64,000 bases of DNA. Origin: a virus. The stretch is from positions 1 to 64,000 of IMG/VR virus record IMGVR_UViG_3300030450_002944, one strand, 5' to 3'. The position numbers were made by a program, and so were the translations under genes. Of the stretch, positions 36,699 through 45,891 are shown piece after piece; the stretch's first letter is position 1, and every line of letters begins with the position of its first letter. The notes under the pieces were generated by a model that was not told the origin of the DNA, did not search any database, and worked only from the letters and a program-made list of their open reading frames with translations.

Positions 36699-39600
36699 AT
36701 GCCAAAAAGTAGAGGAATACAAGGTGGACTTACCAGAGGTCGACTATTTGATACTAATATAAAAGCTACATCTATTGATGAGGATATTTTTACTGATCAA
36801 GAGGTATTATCTTCTATTGCAGGAGATGATTTAGTATTAGTTCTTGATGTTTCAGAAACACCTGATAAAATTAAATATATTACTAGAACCAACTTTACAG
36901 CTGGTATTACTACAGTAACAGTTACTGATAACGAATCTACTGCAGAAAATAATTTAATTACATTCGTAGCCGATGCAGCTACTGCAACAGGTGCTCATGG
37001 GTTAGAAATGGATGGAGATTTCCATTATAATCCAAATACTGGCACTTTAACAGCTACTAATCTTACAGGAACTTTAGGTACAGCATCACAACCTAATGTA
37101 ACCACTCTTGCTGGTGTAACAACGATGGGGACTGTATCAAATGCATTAACTCTTACTTTTAGTGATGCAACTTTATATCATGACGCAAATAATGCAGATA
37201 CCTCATTTGCAATGGGTACTAGTGCAACTGAAGCATTAAAAATTGAAGTATTAAATGGTGGCTCTAATAAAACAGCAGAATCAATTGCTTTTACTACCTA
37301 TACAGCATCTAGTACAGGAGACCATGGAAAAATTACATTTAGTGTTGACGAAGCAGATGTTATGCTTACGATTGATGATGGTGGAATTTCAATTGCAGAA
37401 AGTGGGGCGTATGAAATAGATGGTACTGCAATATTATCAGATTCATCAGGCACTTTAACATTACAAAATGTAGATGCATTAGATGCTACTACAGAATCTA
37501 CTATTGAATCTGCACTAGATACATTATCTAATCTAACATCAATAGGTTCAACTGGTTCTACAACCAACTTTGTTGCAGGAGATGTAACAGTATATAATGC
37601 TGTAAACGGTGGAAACCCTAGCGTTAGTTTGGGATCAGGAGCTAATGAGAGATTAGCAATAACTACAACTTATGATACAAGTGCTCAGACTTTAGATAAG
37701 GTAGAATTTGCTACCCACGCAGCTTCAGGAACTGCAAATAAAGGTAAATTTGTATTTGATGTAGATGGCACAGATATTTTTGATATTGATGATTCAGGTA
37801 TTAATTTAGCTTCTGGAAAAACTTTTAGAGTTAATGGAGCTACTACTATTGGAAGTGTTTATGATTTTTCAGATGCAGCAATAGCAGATGGGGATTCAAT
37901 ACTCTTTTCTGATTCAGATGATAGTAATGCTACTAAAAGAGATGCACTAGCAGACGTTGCAACATTGTTTGCAGGTGCTGGTATGACAGCTACAAGTTCT
38001 GTATTAAACGTAATCGCAGGTACAGGTATAGATGTAACTTCTGATGCAGTTGCAGTAGATGTTTCCGACTTTATGTCTAATGGTGCTAATAATTATGTTG
38101 TAACTGCAACAGGCACAGATGCTATGAACGCAGAGGCTCAATTAACTTTTGATGGAGATGTGCTTGCAATTACAGGTACAGGTTCAGCAACAGGTAATAA
38201 AGATATTTTAACAATTACAAATGATGCAAATGCTTCTAGTATGACTGCTACTGAAACATCCATCTTATTTAATCAATGGTATTACGATGGTTCTAGTCCA
38301 GCAGTAGCAGATGCTGGTAGAATTTCTATAGGTACTGAAGGAAACTGGACTTCTACTGGTAGTACTCAAGATGCTTACATGGCATTAGAAACTGCACTTA
38401 ATGGAACTGTAACTGAAAATGTTAGAATTACAAGTGCGGGTCTTGTAGGAATTAATAATACAGACCCCGGTAGTTTATTAGATGTTCGTGGAGATGCTGG
38501 AGCACCGGGAATTTTAACTTTATCTACTGCTGAAACAACAGTTGTTGATGGAGATAAATTAGGTAGGATTGATTTCCAAGCTCCTAAAGAAACTGGAGCA
38601 GATGCACTTCTTGTATCTGCAGCTATTTGGGCAGAATCAGATGTTACTTTTGATGCCACTAACAATGCAACAGATTTAGTTATAGCATTAGGACATTCTG
38701 AAGCAGCAGCAGAAAAATTTAGATTTACAAGTCAAAATGAACTAGGTATAGCAGGAGCTAACTATGGTACTGATGGGCAAGTACTAACTTCAGGTGGTGC
38801 TGGAGCTGCAGTGGCTTGGGAAGATGCTGCAACTGGAGATATTACAGGTGTAACAGCAGGTGTAGGACTTAGTGGAGGTGGAACTTCAGGTGGTGTAACA
38901 TTAACACTAGACTTATCAGAATTAAGTGCAGTAACACCAGCGGCTAGTGATAGCTTTTCAACATTAGATTCAGATGGTGCAAATGAACAACTTACAACAA
39001 CTGATGCTCTTGCGACATTATTTGCTGGAACTGGTTTAACAGCATCAAGTGCTGTTATAGGTGTAGATGCTTCACAAGCAATTAATGCATTAACTGGAGG
39101 AGATTTAACAATATATGATGACCAAAATAATGCTGATGTGTCCTTCAAAATGGGAACAAGTGCGACTGAAGCATTAAGTATAGAGGTTCTTAATGGTGGT
39201 AGTGATAAGATAAACGTAGAAACTAAATTTCAAACGACTACAGGTGATGGCACAGCAAACTATGGTAAGTTTTCATTTTATGTTGATGAAGCAGAGATAT
39301 TAGACATTGATGACGGTGGTATTGATTTAGCTTCTGGTATGACTTTTGCAGTAAATGGCACAGATGTTGTTTCTGCAACTGGTGCTAATACAGCACTTAC
39401 ATCTGTATATAACTCAAGTCTTGCAGTTGGATATGGAGCTTCCCACGCTAATATAGATTTTGGAACTGATAACAGTATTATTTTTGATATTGATGGAACA
39501 TCACAGATACAACTAGATGATGGAATATTAAAACCAACTACAGATGTTGATGTTGATTTGGGTACTGCTACTTTAAGATACAAGAGTTTATATGCTCAAA

Positions 39601-40025
39601 AATTTGCAATGGATGCTTCTGCTGATGGAATAGCAGAACATGATTATTCAGGTATAACTGCTTTGCTTAGAGTAGGTGATGGAGCTGATGTAGGAGCTTT
39701 TGACTTAGTATGTATAAGTGATGTGACTAATGAGGTTCAAATAGCAGATGCAGATGCAGTTGCAACATCTAAGGTTATAGGAATAAACCCAAGCAATAGT
39801 GCTATTTCAGACAATTCAGAGGGAATCATATTATTACATGGAATTGTTAGAGATGATTCTTGGAGCTGGACTACTGGGCAAACATTATACCTATCTACAA
39901 CGGCAGGAGATATAACGGCTACAGCTCCAACAGGTTCAGGTGATTGTGTTGTTCCTATTGGTGTAGCACTAGAACCAGACATGATATATTTTAATCCAAC
40001 TCAAAGTATTGTTGAATTAGCATAA
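36699..40025 (+). CDS. Tail fibre protein with repeated modules
   Basis: A 1108-residue fibre. A module of about 85 residues occurs three times (about residues 157-247, 296-387, 803-890); each begins with LYHDANNADTSF-like sequence and passes through GTSATEALxIEVLNGGS to DIDDxGIxLASG. Between them are Gly/Thr/Ala-rich beta stretches. The C-terminal 90 residues (RYKSLYAQKFAMDASADGI onwards) end with a compact domain. It probably binds receptors. Repeats suggest growth by duplication. Confidence 0.8.
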   Translation: MPKSRGIQGGLTRGRLFDTNIKATSIDEDIFTDQEVLSSIAGDDLVLVLDVSETPDKIKYITRTNFTAGITTVTVTDNESTAENNLITFVADAATATGAHGLEMDGDFHYNPNTGTLTATNLTGTLGTASQPNVTTLAGVTTMGTVSNALTLTFSDATLYHDANNADTSFAMGTSATEALKIEVLNGGSNKTAESIAFTTYTASSTGDHGKITFSVDEADVMLTIDDGGISIAESGAYEIDGTAILSDSSGTLTLQNVDALDATTESTIESALDTLSNLTSIGSTGSTTNFVAGDVTVYNAVNGGNPSVSLGSGANERLAITTTYDTSAQTLDKVEFATHAASGTANKGKFVFDVDGTDIFDIDDSGINLASGKTFRVNGATTIGSVYDFSDAAIADGDSILFSDSDDSNATKRDALADVATLFAGAGMTATSSVLNVIAGTGIDVTSDAVAVDVSDFMSNGANNYVVTATGTDAMNAEAQLTFDGDVLAITGTGSATGNKDILTITNDANASSMTATETSILFNQWYYDGSSPAVADAGRISIGTEGNWTSTGSTQDAYMALETALNGTVTENVRITSAGLVGINNTDPGSLLDVRGDAGAPGILTLSTAETTVVDGDKLGRIDFQAPKETGADALLVSAAIWAESDVTFDATNNATDLVIALGHSEAAAEKFRFTSQNELGIAGANYGTDGQVLTSGGAGAAVAWEDAATGDITGVTAGVGLSGGGTSGGVTLTLDLSELSAVTPAASDSFSTLDSDGANEQLTTTDALATLFAGTGLTASSAVIGVDASQAINALTGGDLTIYDDQNNADVSFKMGTSATEALSIEVLNGGSDKINVETKFQTTTGDGTANYGKFSFYVDEAEILDIDDGGIDLASGMTFAVNGTDVVSATGANTALTSVYNSSLAVGYGASHANIDFGTDNSIIFDIDGTSQIQLDDGILKPTTDVDVDLGTATLRYKSLYAQKFAMDASADGIAEHDYSGITALLRVGDGADVGAFDLVCISDVTNEVQIADADAVATSKVIGINPSNSAISDNSEGIILLHGIVRDDSWSWTTGQTLYLSTTAGDITATAPTGSGDCVVPIGVALEPDMIYFNPTQSIVELA

Positions 40026-40042
40026 TAGCATAAGGAGAACTT

Positions 40043-42331
40043 ATGGCAGATATAAGTAAAATTAATGGAGTCGATATAGGCGACATTGAAAAAATTAATG
40101 GTGCAGATAAAGGTGACCTAGAGAAATTCAATACTGGAGAAGTACCTGCATCACAAACAGATCCAAGTGTTTCAGCATTAACAAACTACCAATTTGATTC
40201 TGGAGATGCTAAAAATGGGGCAATGGCATATAGCCCAGATGATTCTACACTAGGTGTTGCATACTGTGATGGTGGGAACAGTAGTTATCCTACAGTAAGA
40301 TTAGGAACTTTATCAGGTACAACAATTACATGGGGAAATGAGACAGTTTGTGAGTCTGCGTCATGTGGACCAATGGGGCTTGCATATGATACAAATGTTG
40401 ATAGATATGTGGTAGCTTGGCAGGTAAGTGGTTCAGGTAACGCCCCTAAAGTAGCAGGAGCAAGTGTGGAAAGTGGACCAGTTATAGGTAGCCTACAAAC
40501 AGATTCACTCTCACAAGTAAGTGGTAAAGGTGATGGAAAAACACCTGAAGGTAATATGCTTATTTACGACCCAGCAGGTTCAAGAACGCTTTTATATTTT
40601 GGTAGGTCAGGTAGTCATAACATGGACCAAGATGATATTTTTCCAATTACATTTGATGATGTAGGTAGTGATAATAGTGTAACAATTAATTCAGCTACAA
40701 CAGTATCAAATAGTGGTGCAGATTATACACAAGCAATGTCTTTGGCTTATGATGCATCAGCAAATAAAGTAGTAGGTATATATCAAGGTAGGGGTTCTCC
40801 ATATAAAGTAACTGCTTTTGTAGTGTCAGGCACAGGTACAACTGTAACTGCGAATACAGGAGTAGAATATGCAAATACAAGCATAATGTGCCATAATGGA
40901 GACTCTGGTGGAAGTAGTTTAAATAGGCACAGAGCAGATAATTCACAATTGTTAGTTCATGTAAACGGAGTAAATCATTGCCTGCTTTTTGATGATAGTG
41001 ATGATACATATGTTTTAACTGGATTTACAGTATCTGGAACCACACCAACTTGGCTAGTTGATTCACACCAAAGTAAACCAATAAGGTCAAATGATATACT
41101 CAACCAATTTGACGCTGAACTTAGTTATGGTGATGATGATGACCGGGATGGTGGAGGCGAAGATGAATATGCTACCTATGGTTTATTTGCTAACTCTGGT
41201 AGAAACAGATTTGCACTTGCAGGTCCAGAAGATAAAAGCGACACAGGTGATATGAATGTAGTTGGCGTAGAATATGCTGCTGCTACTGGGTATCATTTTA
41301 TTGGTGGGTATTTAGAATTGCATAGTGAACAGGTGCATTTTAATTATGGAGATGTAGATATAAACAACGATTCATGGTATTCAAAACATGCTTTAATAAC
41401 AGGGCAACCTATTGATGATAGTGGGGGTTATGTATTAGCCTTTGACCCCGGTGTAGGGCAAAGAGCTACTAGTGGTGCTATATGGAGTTTATCAAGTGCA
41501 ACACTAAGTACTGCACGAAGTAGAAACGGTATAGGAATAGGAACTTCAAGAATTGCAAGTATGACGGGTGGTGGAACTAATACAAGTGCTACTAAATTAG
41601 TCAGTACAGAGGAATATAATGGTAGTACCATTACTGCTGGTGGTAATATGGCAACTGCGAGAATGGCACCATCAGGAACAGGAACATTAACAGCAGGTTT
41701 AGTATTAGGTGGTACAACTGCATCTGGAGAAGTATTAACTACAGAAGAATATGATGGCTCATCTTTTAGTAGTGGGGGAACTGCTAATGTAGTTGGTGGC
41801 GAACAAGCTGGCATGTGTGGCACTCAAACTTCTGCGATAGCAGCAGGTGGTTATGTGGGTAGCTACGCTACTCAAATAGAAACATACAATGGTAGTTCTT
41901 GGTCAGATACGGGTGCAGATTTGGATGATGGTAAGGGATATCTGGGAGCTGCTGGAACTTCAAGTGATTGCATATTTTTTGGAGGTACAGGTAGTGGTGG
42001 TGGTGCAAATAGACAAAGAACAGAAGGCTGGGATGGAAGTTCATTAACAACATTAAACAGTATGTCCAATGGTAGAAATGTATTCCAATCTGCTGGAACT
42101 AGAAATGATGTTGTCTTAACTGGGGGTAGTAGATATTCAAATAATGATGGAGAGGTTTGGAATGGTACGTCTTGGGCAGCATCCTCTACAAATGGTCTTT
42201 CAGGTGCAGATTTATATTCATCATCAGACAATGTAGATTGTAGTGGTACATCTGCTGCCGTATTTTTTGGTGGTGGTACAGCTACTGGTTATGGCGATGC
42301 AACTAATAGAATAGCACATTACGATAGGTAA
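40043..42331 (+). CDS. Tail tip/adhesin with Kelch-like propeller
   Basis: A 762-residue protein behind TAAGGAGAACTT. The N-terminus has a short repeat (KINGVDIGDIEKINGADKGD) typical of fibre attachment regions. Residues about 55-320 are a beta domain. Residues 490-762 contain about six repeats of the type GGxxxxxxxxxTEEYNGSxW, a Kelch-like propeller common in phage receptor-binding proteins. Codon use matches neighbours. Confidence 0.7.
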   Translation: MADISKINGVDIGDIEKINGADKGDLEKFNTGEVPASQTDPSVSALTNYQFDSGDAKNGAMAYSPDDSTLGVAYCDGGNSSYPTVRLGTLSGTTITWGNETVCESASCGPMGLAYDTNVDRYVVAWQVSGSGNAPKVAGASVESGPVIGSLQTDSLSQVSGKGDGKTPEGNMLIYDPAGSRTLLYFGRSGSHNMDQDDIFPITFDDVGSDNSVTINSATTVSNSGADYTQAMSLAYDASANKVVGIYQGRGSPYKVTAFVVSGTGTTVTANTGVEYANTSIMCHNGDSGGSSLNRHRADNSQLLVHVNGVNHCLLFDDSDDTYVLTGFTVSGTTPTWLVDSHQSKPIRSNDILNQFDAELSYGDDDDRDGGGEDEYATYGLFANSGRNRFALAGPEDKSDTGDMNVVGVEYAAATGYHFIGGYLELHSEQVHFNYGDVDINNDSWYSKHALITGQPIDDSGGYVLAFDPGVGQRATSGAIWSLSSATLSTARSRNGIGIGTSRIASMTGGGTNTSATKLVSTEEYNGSTITAGGNMATARMAPSGTGTLTAGLVLGGTTASGEVLTTEEYDGSSFSSGGTANVVGGEQAGMCGTQTSAIAAGGYVGSYATQIETYNGSSWSDTGADLDDGKGYLGAAGTSSDCIFFGGTGSGGGANRQRTEGWDGSSLTTLNSMSNGRNVFQSAGTRNDVVLTGGSRYSNNDGEVWNGTSWAASSTNGLSGADLYSSSDNVDCSGTSAAVFFGGGTATGYGDATNRIAHYDR

Positions 42332-42335
42332 AATT

Positions 42336-42626
42336 ATGATTTATTTTTATGGACAACAAATAACTGAATATACACACAGTGATGCAAAAAGATTTAAACT
42401 TACAGGGTATCCGGGTGACATCTATAAAGCAGTAGATAATGCTGATTATGGTGGTGGCGTAGAACATTGTACAGAGTGGGTAAATAAATATAGTTATACA
42501 ATTAAAACAAAAGCAGAAGCACAAGAACTAGTAAATGCTGGTATAATAGAAGAGAATAATAAATATAGCAATGATGCCTTAATAGGTGGAGAGAAACCAG
42601 TACAAGGAGAGATAACACTTGAATAA
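42336..42626 (+). CDS. Fibre-associated small protein
   Basis: A 96-residue acidic protein starting 5 bp after the adhesin gene. TIKTKAEAQELVNAGIIEENN suggests a small alpha-beta domain. The site next to fibre genes would suit a tail-fibre assembly helper. Not recognised. Confidence 0.55.
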   Translation: MIYFYGQQITEYTHSDAKRFKLTGYPGDIYKAVDNADYGGGVEHCTEWVNKYSYTIKTKAEAQELVNAGIIEENNKYSNDALIGGEKPVQGEITLE

Positions 42627-43263
42627 TTTTCCAATGTTAAAAAAAGAAGATAATAACTTCTTAAAAGAATTAAAAAAAGAATTAGAAGCAACACATAATA
42701 AAGTACAGATATACAGAACTGAAACAGAAATGCGATATTCTGTTTTAAATGATGCTAGCTTTCCTACAAAAGCCAGTAAATATTGGCAATGTGTTAGAGA
42801 ACAAGATGTTTTTTATACTAATTTAAGAGAAGAATCTTATGCATATAGAAAACTTTTAGTTGAAATACAAAAAATAGAAAGAGCAATAAAAAACGAACAG
42901 GATGATTTAGAGATAGAATTACTGGAAATAGGACTTGAACAAAAATTATGGGAAAAAGAAGAAAGAGAAAGAATGGGTAAAGATAGAGTAAGAGAAATAG
43001 AACATTGGTCTAGGCTTAAAAAAGAACTAGATGATGGTTCATTCGATACAAAAAATGTTAATGTACATCAAAAAGAATCATTAAAGCTACAGTTACAAGA
43101 GAGAGCAAAAAACTTAACACCGGGCAGTTCTCAAGGGGAAGCATTAAATGTAATAGGTCCTCTTAAAACAATAGACCCAGAGTTTAGAAACCAACTTGAA
43201 GCACAAGAGAGGATAGCTCTTGAGGCAAACAAAAGGCAGGCATTAAATGGCAAAAATAATTAG
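42619..43263 (+). CDS. Coiled-coil structural-region protein
   Basis: TTG start 8 bp after AAGGAGA, overlapping the previous gene; an ATG at 42634 is the alternative. The 215-residue product is a charged helical protein with coiled coil at residues 70-130 (KLLVEIQKIERAIKNEQDDL). Unknown role. Confidence 0.6.
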   Translation: MNNFPMLKKEDNNFLKELKKELEATHNKVQIYRTETEMRYSVLNDASFPTKASKYWQCVREQDVFYTNLREESYAYRKLLVEIQKIERAIKNEQDDLEIELLEIGLEQKLWEKEERERMGKDRVREIEHWSRLKKELDDGSFDTKNVNVHQKESLKLQLQERAKNLTPGSSQGEALNVIGPLKTIDPEFRNQLEAQERIALEANKRQALNGKNN

Positions 43264-43555
43264 AAGAAAGTCTGATAATAAGGTATTTTACTGTTTAGAT
43301 AATGCAGAAACTGCTGACCTTACATCTACAGTATTTAATTTTACACTAGATAATGGTGGAAGAACATTAACAGCATTAGACATAAACTCATCTACACACG
43401 AACTACTAACTGGTATTACACCACCCACAACATTTACTGGAAGTGGCGTTTTTACTTATGATGGAAGTTCATGGACAATAGATACTGACTTGTTAAATAA
43501 GATTAATGCAGGTAGAACAATACACGATAGCCCTAATATAGTAGCAGAAGTTTAA
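43247..43555 (+). CDS. Small beta-rich structural protein
   Basis: A 102-residue protein overlapping the preceding gene. The pattern RRKSDNKVFYCLDNAETADL then GSGVFTYDGSSWTID is typical of phage tail-fibre accessory proteins (YDGSxW). Role unknown. Confidence 0.55.
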   Translation: MAKIIRRKSDNKVFYCLDNAETADLTSTVFNFTLDNGGRTLTALDINSSTHELLTGITPPTTFTGSGVFTYDGSSWTIDTDLLNKINAGRTIHDSPNIVAEV

Positions 43556-43595
43556 ATATTTAGTGGAAAAAAGTCGTAAATCTATAGAAAATTAG

Positions 43596-43601
43596 TATAA
43601 T
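43596..43601 (+). promoter_or_regulatory. GTATAATA late-promoter candidate
   Basis: TAGTATAATAGTAAG, 12 bp before the -35 of a sigma-70 promoter, so the next operon may have both promoter types. Confidence 0.4.
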
Positions 43602-43613
43602 AGTAAGAGAGGG

Positions 43614-43643
43614 TTGACTTAGGTATAAGGATTATGATATAAT
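43614..43643 (+). promoter_or_regulatory. Sigma-70 promoter
   Basis: TTGACT, 18-bp spacer ending TTATGA, TATAAT. Confidence 0.85.
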
Positions 43644-43664
43644 TACTTATAGGGAGGTCTACTA

Positions 43665-44021
43665 ATGAAGACATTATATAGTAAATGGACTAAAGAAGAG
43701 TATAAGGTTGCAGAAGTAACTTATAAAACACACTTCAAAAGAACTAAGACAGTTGAAGCGAAAATACGGAGATATGAAAAAAGTCATATCCCTTATTTTT
43801 TAACTACAAATGCTTTAGAAAATGAGAAGGTGCAATGGACAACTAAAAATTTTACCTATGAAGGTATGGATGAAAGAGTTTTTGATAAAGAAGAAGAACT
43901 TTTTATAGATAGTGCAGGTTGGGTAATACAAAAAGGTAAACTTTTAAGATATAATAATGGGAAATCAATCCATATAAAGAATTTACTGCCTGAATTATGG
44001 GCAACAAAGAATAGAAAATAG
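43665..44021 (+). CDS. Basic hypothetical protein, 118 residues
   Basis: AGGGAGGTCTACTA precedes the ATG. Lys-rich mixed protein with RRYEKSHIPYFLTTNAL and WVIQKGKLLRYNNGKSIH. It begins a new transcription unit inside the late region. Unknown function. Confidence 0.65.
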   Translation: MKTLYSKWTKEEYKVAEVTYKTHFKRTKTVEAKIRRYEKSHIPYFLTTNALENEKVQWTTKNFTYEGMDERVFDKEEELFIDSAGWVIQKGKLLRYNNGKSIHIKNLLPELWATKNRK

Positions 44022-44032
44022 GAGGACATAAT

Positions 44033-44287
44033 ATGTCAGAGACTAATGAAGTTAAAGAGATAGATATAACTAATGATCTAGGTTTACTAGAAAAAGAAAT
44101 AGGGAATATTTCTGAACAACTTAGACAAGTAGATGAGAATAGAATGCAACTAATAACTAAGTTACAACAAATACAGGGAGCGGCTGCTTATTTAAGAGGC
44201 AAACAAGACCCAACACCTGAAGAAAATGTAGCAGCAGTATTGGATGAAGAAGAAAAGTCTGAGGAGGAATCAACAGATAATAAATAA
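44033..44287 (+). CDS. Small coiled-coil protein
   Basis: AGGAGGACATAAT precedes the ATG. An 84-residue protein with one coiled coil (LEKEIGNISEQLRQVDENRM, then LQQIQGAAAYLRG) and an acidic tail. Such proteins are frequent before head-tail genes; the role is unknown. Confidence 0.65.
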   Translation: MSETNEVKEIDITNDLGLLEKEIGNISEQLRQVDENRMQLITKLQQIQGAAAYLRGKQDPTPEENVAAVLDEEEKSEEESTDNK

Positions 44288-44299
44288 TAGGAGGGTTAA

Positions 44300-45418
44300 A
44301 TGCCATCTACTGTAGAACAATATTTTGACATCGTAGAAGTTTATGATGGTAGTTCATTTACAGATAGGACATTAGAAGCACAGTCACCAGCTGGTACTGC
44401 ATTTTCCGTATTAGCAGGCACTGATGACTTTTTATATTTAGGAGATGCGTCTAAATTTGATATGGCTTTGTTTGATATAGACACAGCTGGTAGTCTAGGC
44501 ACGCTTAAATATGAATACTATAATGGTTCTGCATGGAAGGAATTTATACCTTTGTCTGGAACATATCAACATGATCCTGATGATAACGAATATACTGCTT
44601 ATGGATTTGATGAAGATGGAGCTGAAACATTTCCAGTAAATAGGTTAGGTAATTGGGCTGAAGTAGCTATTGATGGTGAATCAGCTTTTTGGATTAGGAT
44701 TAGTAGCCCAACTTCTGTATCAACTGCACCCACTATAAAGAGTATTAGAAAACGTGGAGTACAAGCATATTGTACAACAGCAGATGTATTTCAATTATTA
44801 CAACTAGGAAATGTAATAGGGGGAGATAACTTTACCTCATCTACAACACCTAGTCTAGCTACAGTAGAAAATTTTATTCATGAAGCTCAATCTAAAATAG
44901 ATTATTACACAAGAAAATCTTGGAGACCTAATATAGTTTATAATGAATATCATGAATTTAATCTTAATGGATTTAAATTAGACAGATTAGATCCATACAA
45001 AGTAATAAAAGTTCAAATATGGAATGGTGGAAACTGGGATAGTAAAAGTCCCGGAAGAAAAAGTGATTTCTTCCTAATTCCAAATACAGGAATGGTACAA
45101 TTTTCTAGATATTTCTTACTTCCTGCAAGATTCACATCTTACAATGCTCCAGTTTGGAGATGGGGAGGTGGAGAATTCACAATGCCTGTTAAGGTAACTT
45201 ATTTATATGGTCGAGATTTAACAACAGACGGTAGAGATGGACCTCTAATTACAGATGTATGTAAAAAATTAGCAGCTATTGATGTACTTAGAGACGCTGA
45301 TTTTGGTGGTGTAACAGTGAGTGGTATGGATAGAGTACAATTATCTCAAAAAATTGATGGTTGGACTGCTGAAACACTAGAAATTATGGATTCTCTCCGA
45401 TCATTTGAGGTATTTTAA
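44300..45418 (+). CDS. Head-tail adaptor fused to a beta-rich surface domain
   Basis: A 372-residue protein with TAGGAGGGTTAA upstream. Residues 155-372 resemble a head-tail connector: CTTADVFQLLQLGN, then VENFIHEAQSKIDYYTRKSW, which is the helix pattern of gp6-like adaptors, and a C-terminal helical part (DVCKKLAAIDVLRDADFG). The first 150 residues (YDGSSFTDRTL, LKYEYYNGSAWKEF) form a beta domain like those of virion surface proteins. Precedes the tail terminator gene. Confidence 0.65.
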   Translation: MPSTVEQYFDIVEVYDGSSFTDRTLEAQSPAGTAFSVLAGTDDFLYLGDASKFDMALFDIDTAGSLGTLKYEYYNGSAWKEFIPLSGTYQHDPDDNEYTAYGFDEDGAETFPVNRLGNWAEVAIDGESAFWIRISSPTSVSTAPTIKSIRKRGVQAYCTTADVFQLLQLGNVIGGDNFTSSTTPSLATVENFIHEAQSKIDYYTRKSWRPNIVYNEYHEFNLNGFKLDRLDPYKVIKVQIWNGGNWDSKSPGRKSDFFLIPNTGMVQFSRYFLLPARFTSYNAPVWRWGGGEFTMPVKVTYLYGRDLTTDGRDGPLITDVCKKLAAIDVLRDADFGGVTVSGMDRVQLSQKIDGWTAETLEIMDSLRSFEVF

Positions 45419-45855
45419 TGGCTAATGAACCAATGCCAGCTAAAGAATTTACTGATGAATTAAATTCACAATGGAATGCAAGTAATGTTACTGAACCTAA
45501 TTATATTGTGGTTACAGGGGCAAGCGAACAACTAAGATATGATCTTAATAAAGGAGATTATATTATTGCTGGTCCCGGAAGTCCTGAAATTCAAGAAATT
45601 CCTATTGGAAACCATAAATATGGGGATAGAATTTATGCTGTAGATTTAGAATTATATACTAATGATAGTCGTCAAAGACTATATAATTTAATGCAAGAGG
45701 TAAGACGAATATGTCATGCTAGACGACATAGTTTAACTAATTTTCAGAGGGTAACCTTTGAGAGTTTTTCTGAAGATATGGACGAAAACGTCAATGTTTG
45801 GAGCGGTACTATTGGAATTGAGTTAGAAAATAGCTCTGTTTTGTTGGAAACTTAA
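45418..45855 (+). CDS. Tail terminator/neck protein
   Basis: A 145-residue protein whose ATG overlaps the adaptor's stop. Alpha-beta pattern with GDYIIAGPGSPEIQEIPIGNHKYGDRIYAVDLELYTND, and LMQEVRRICHARRHSL. Its size and place between adaptor and tail tube match tail terminators. Confidence 0.6.
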   Translation: MANEPMPAKEFTDELNSQWNASNVTEPNYIVVTGASEQLRYDLNKGDYIIAGPGSPEIQEIPIGNHKYGDRIYAVDLELYTNDSRQRLYNLMQEVRRICHARRHSLTNFQRVTFESFSEDMDENVNVWSGTIGIELENSSVLLET

Positions 45856-45865
45856 GTAATTCTAG

Positions 45866-45871
45866 TATAAT
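45866..45871 (+). promoter_or_regulatory. GTATAATA late-promoter candidate of the tail operon
   Basis: CTAGTATAATATATATGAGGAG. A transcript starting about 7 bp later would keep the GAGGAG ribosome-binding site of the tail-tube gene. Confidence 0.45.
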
Positions 45872-45891
45872 ATATATGAGGAGAAAATAAT

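Noticed and set aside
38375-39148. Minus-strand frames opposite the fibre gene
   Set aside because: Shadows of Thr/Ala/Gly-rich coding sequence without start signals.
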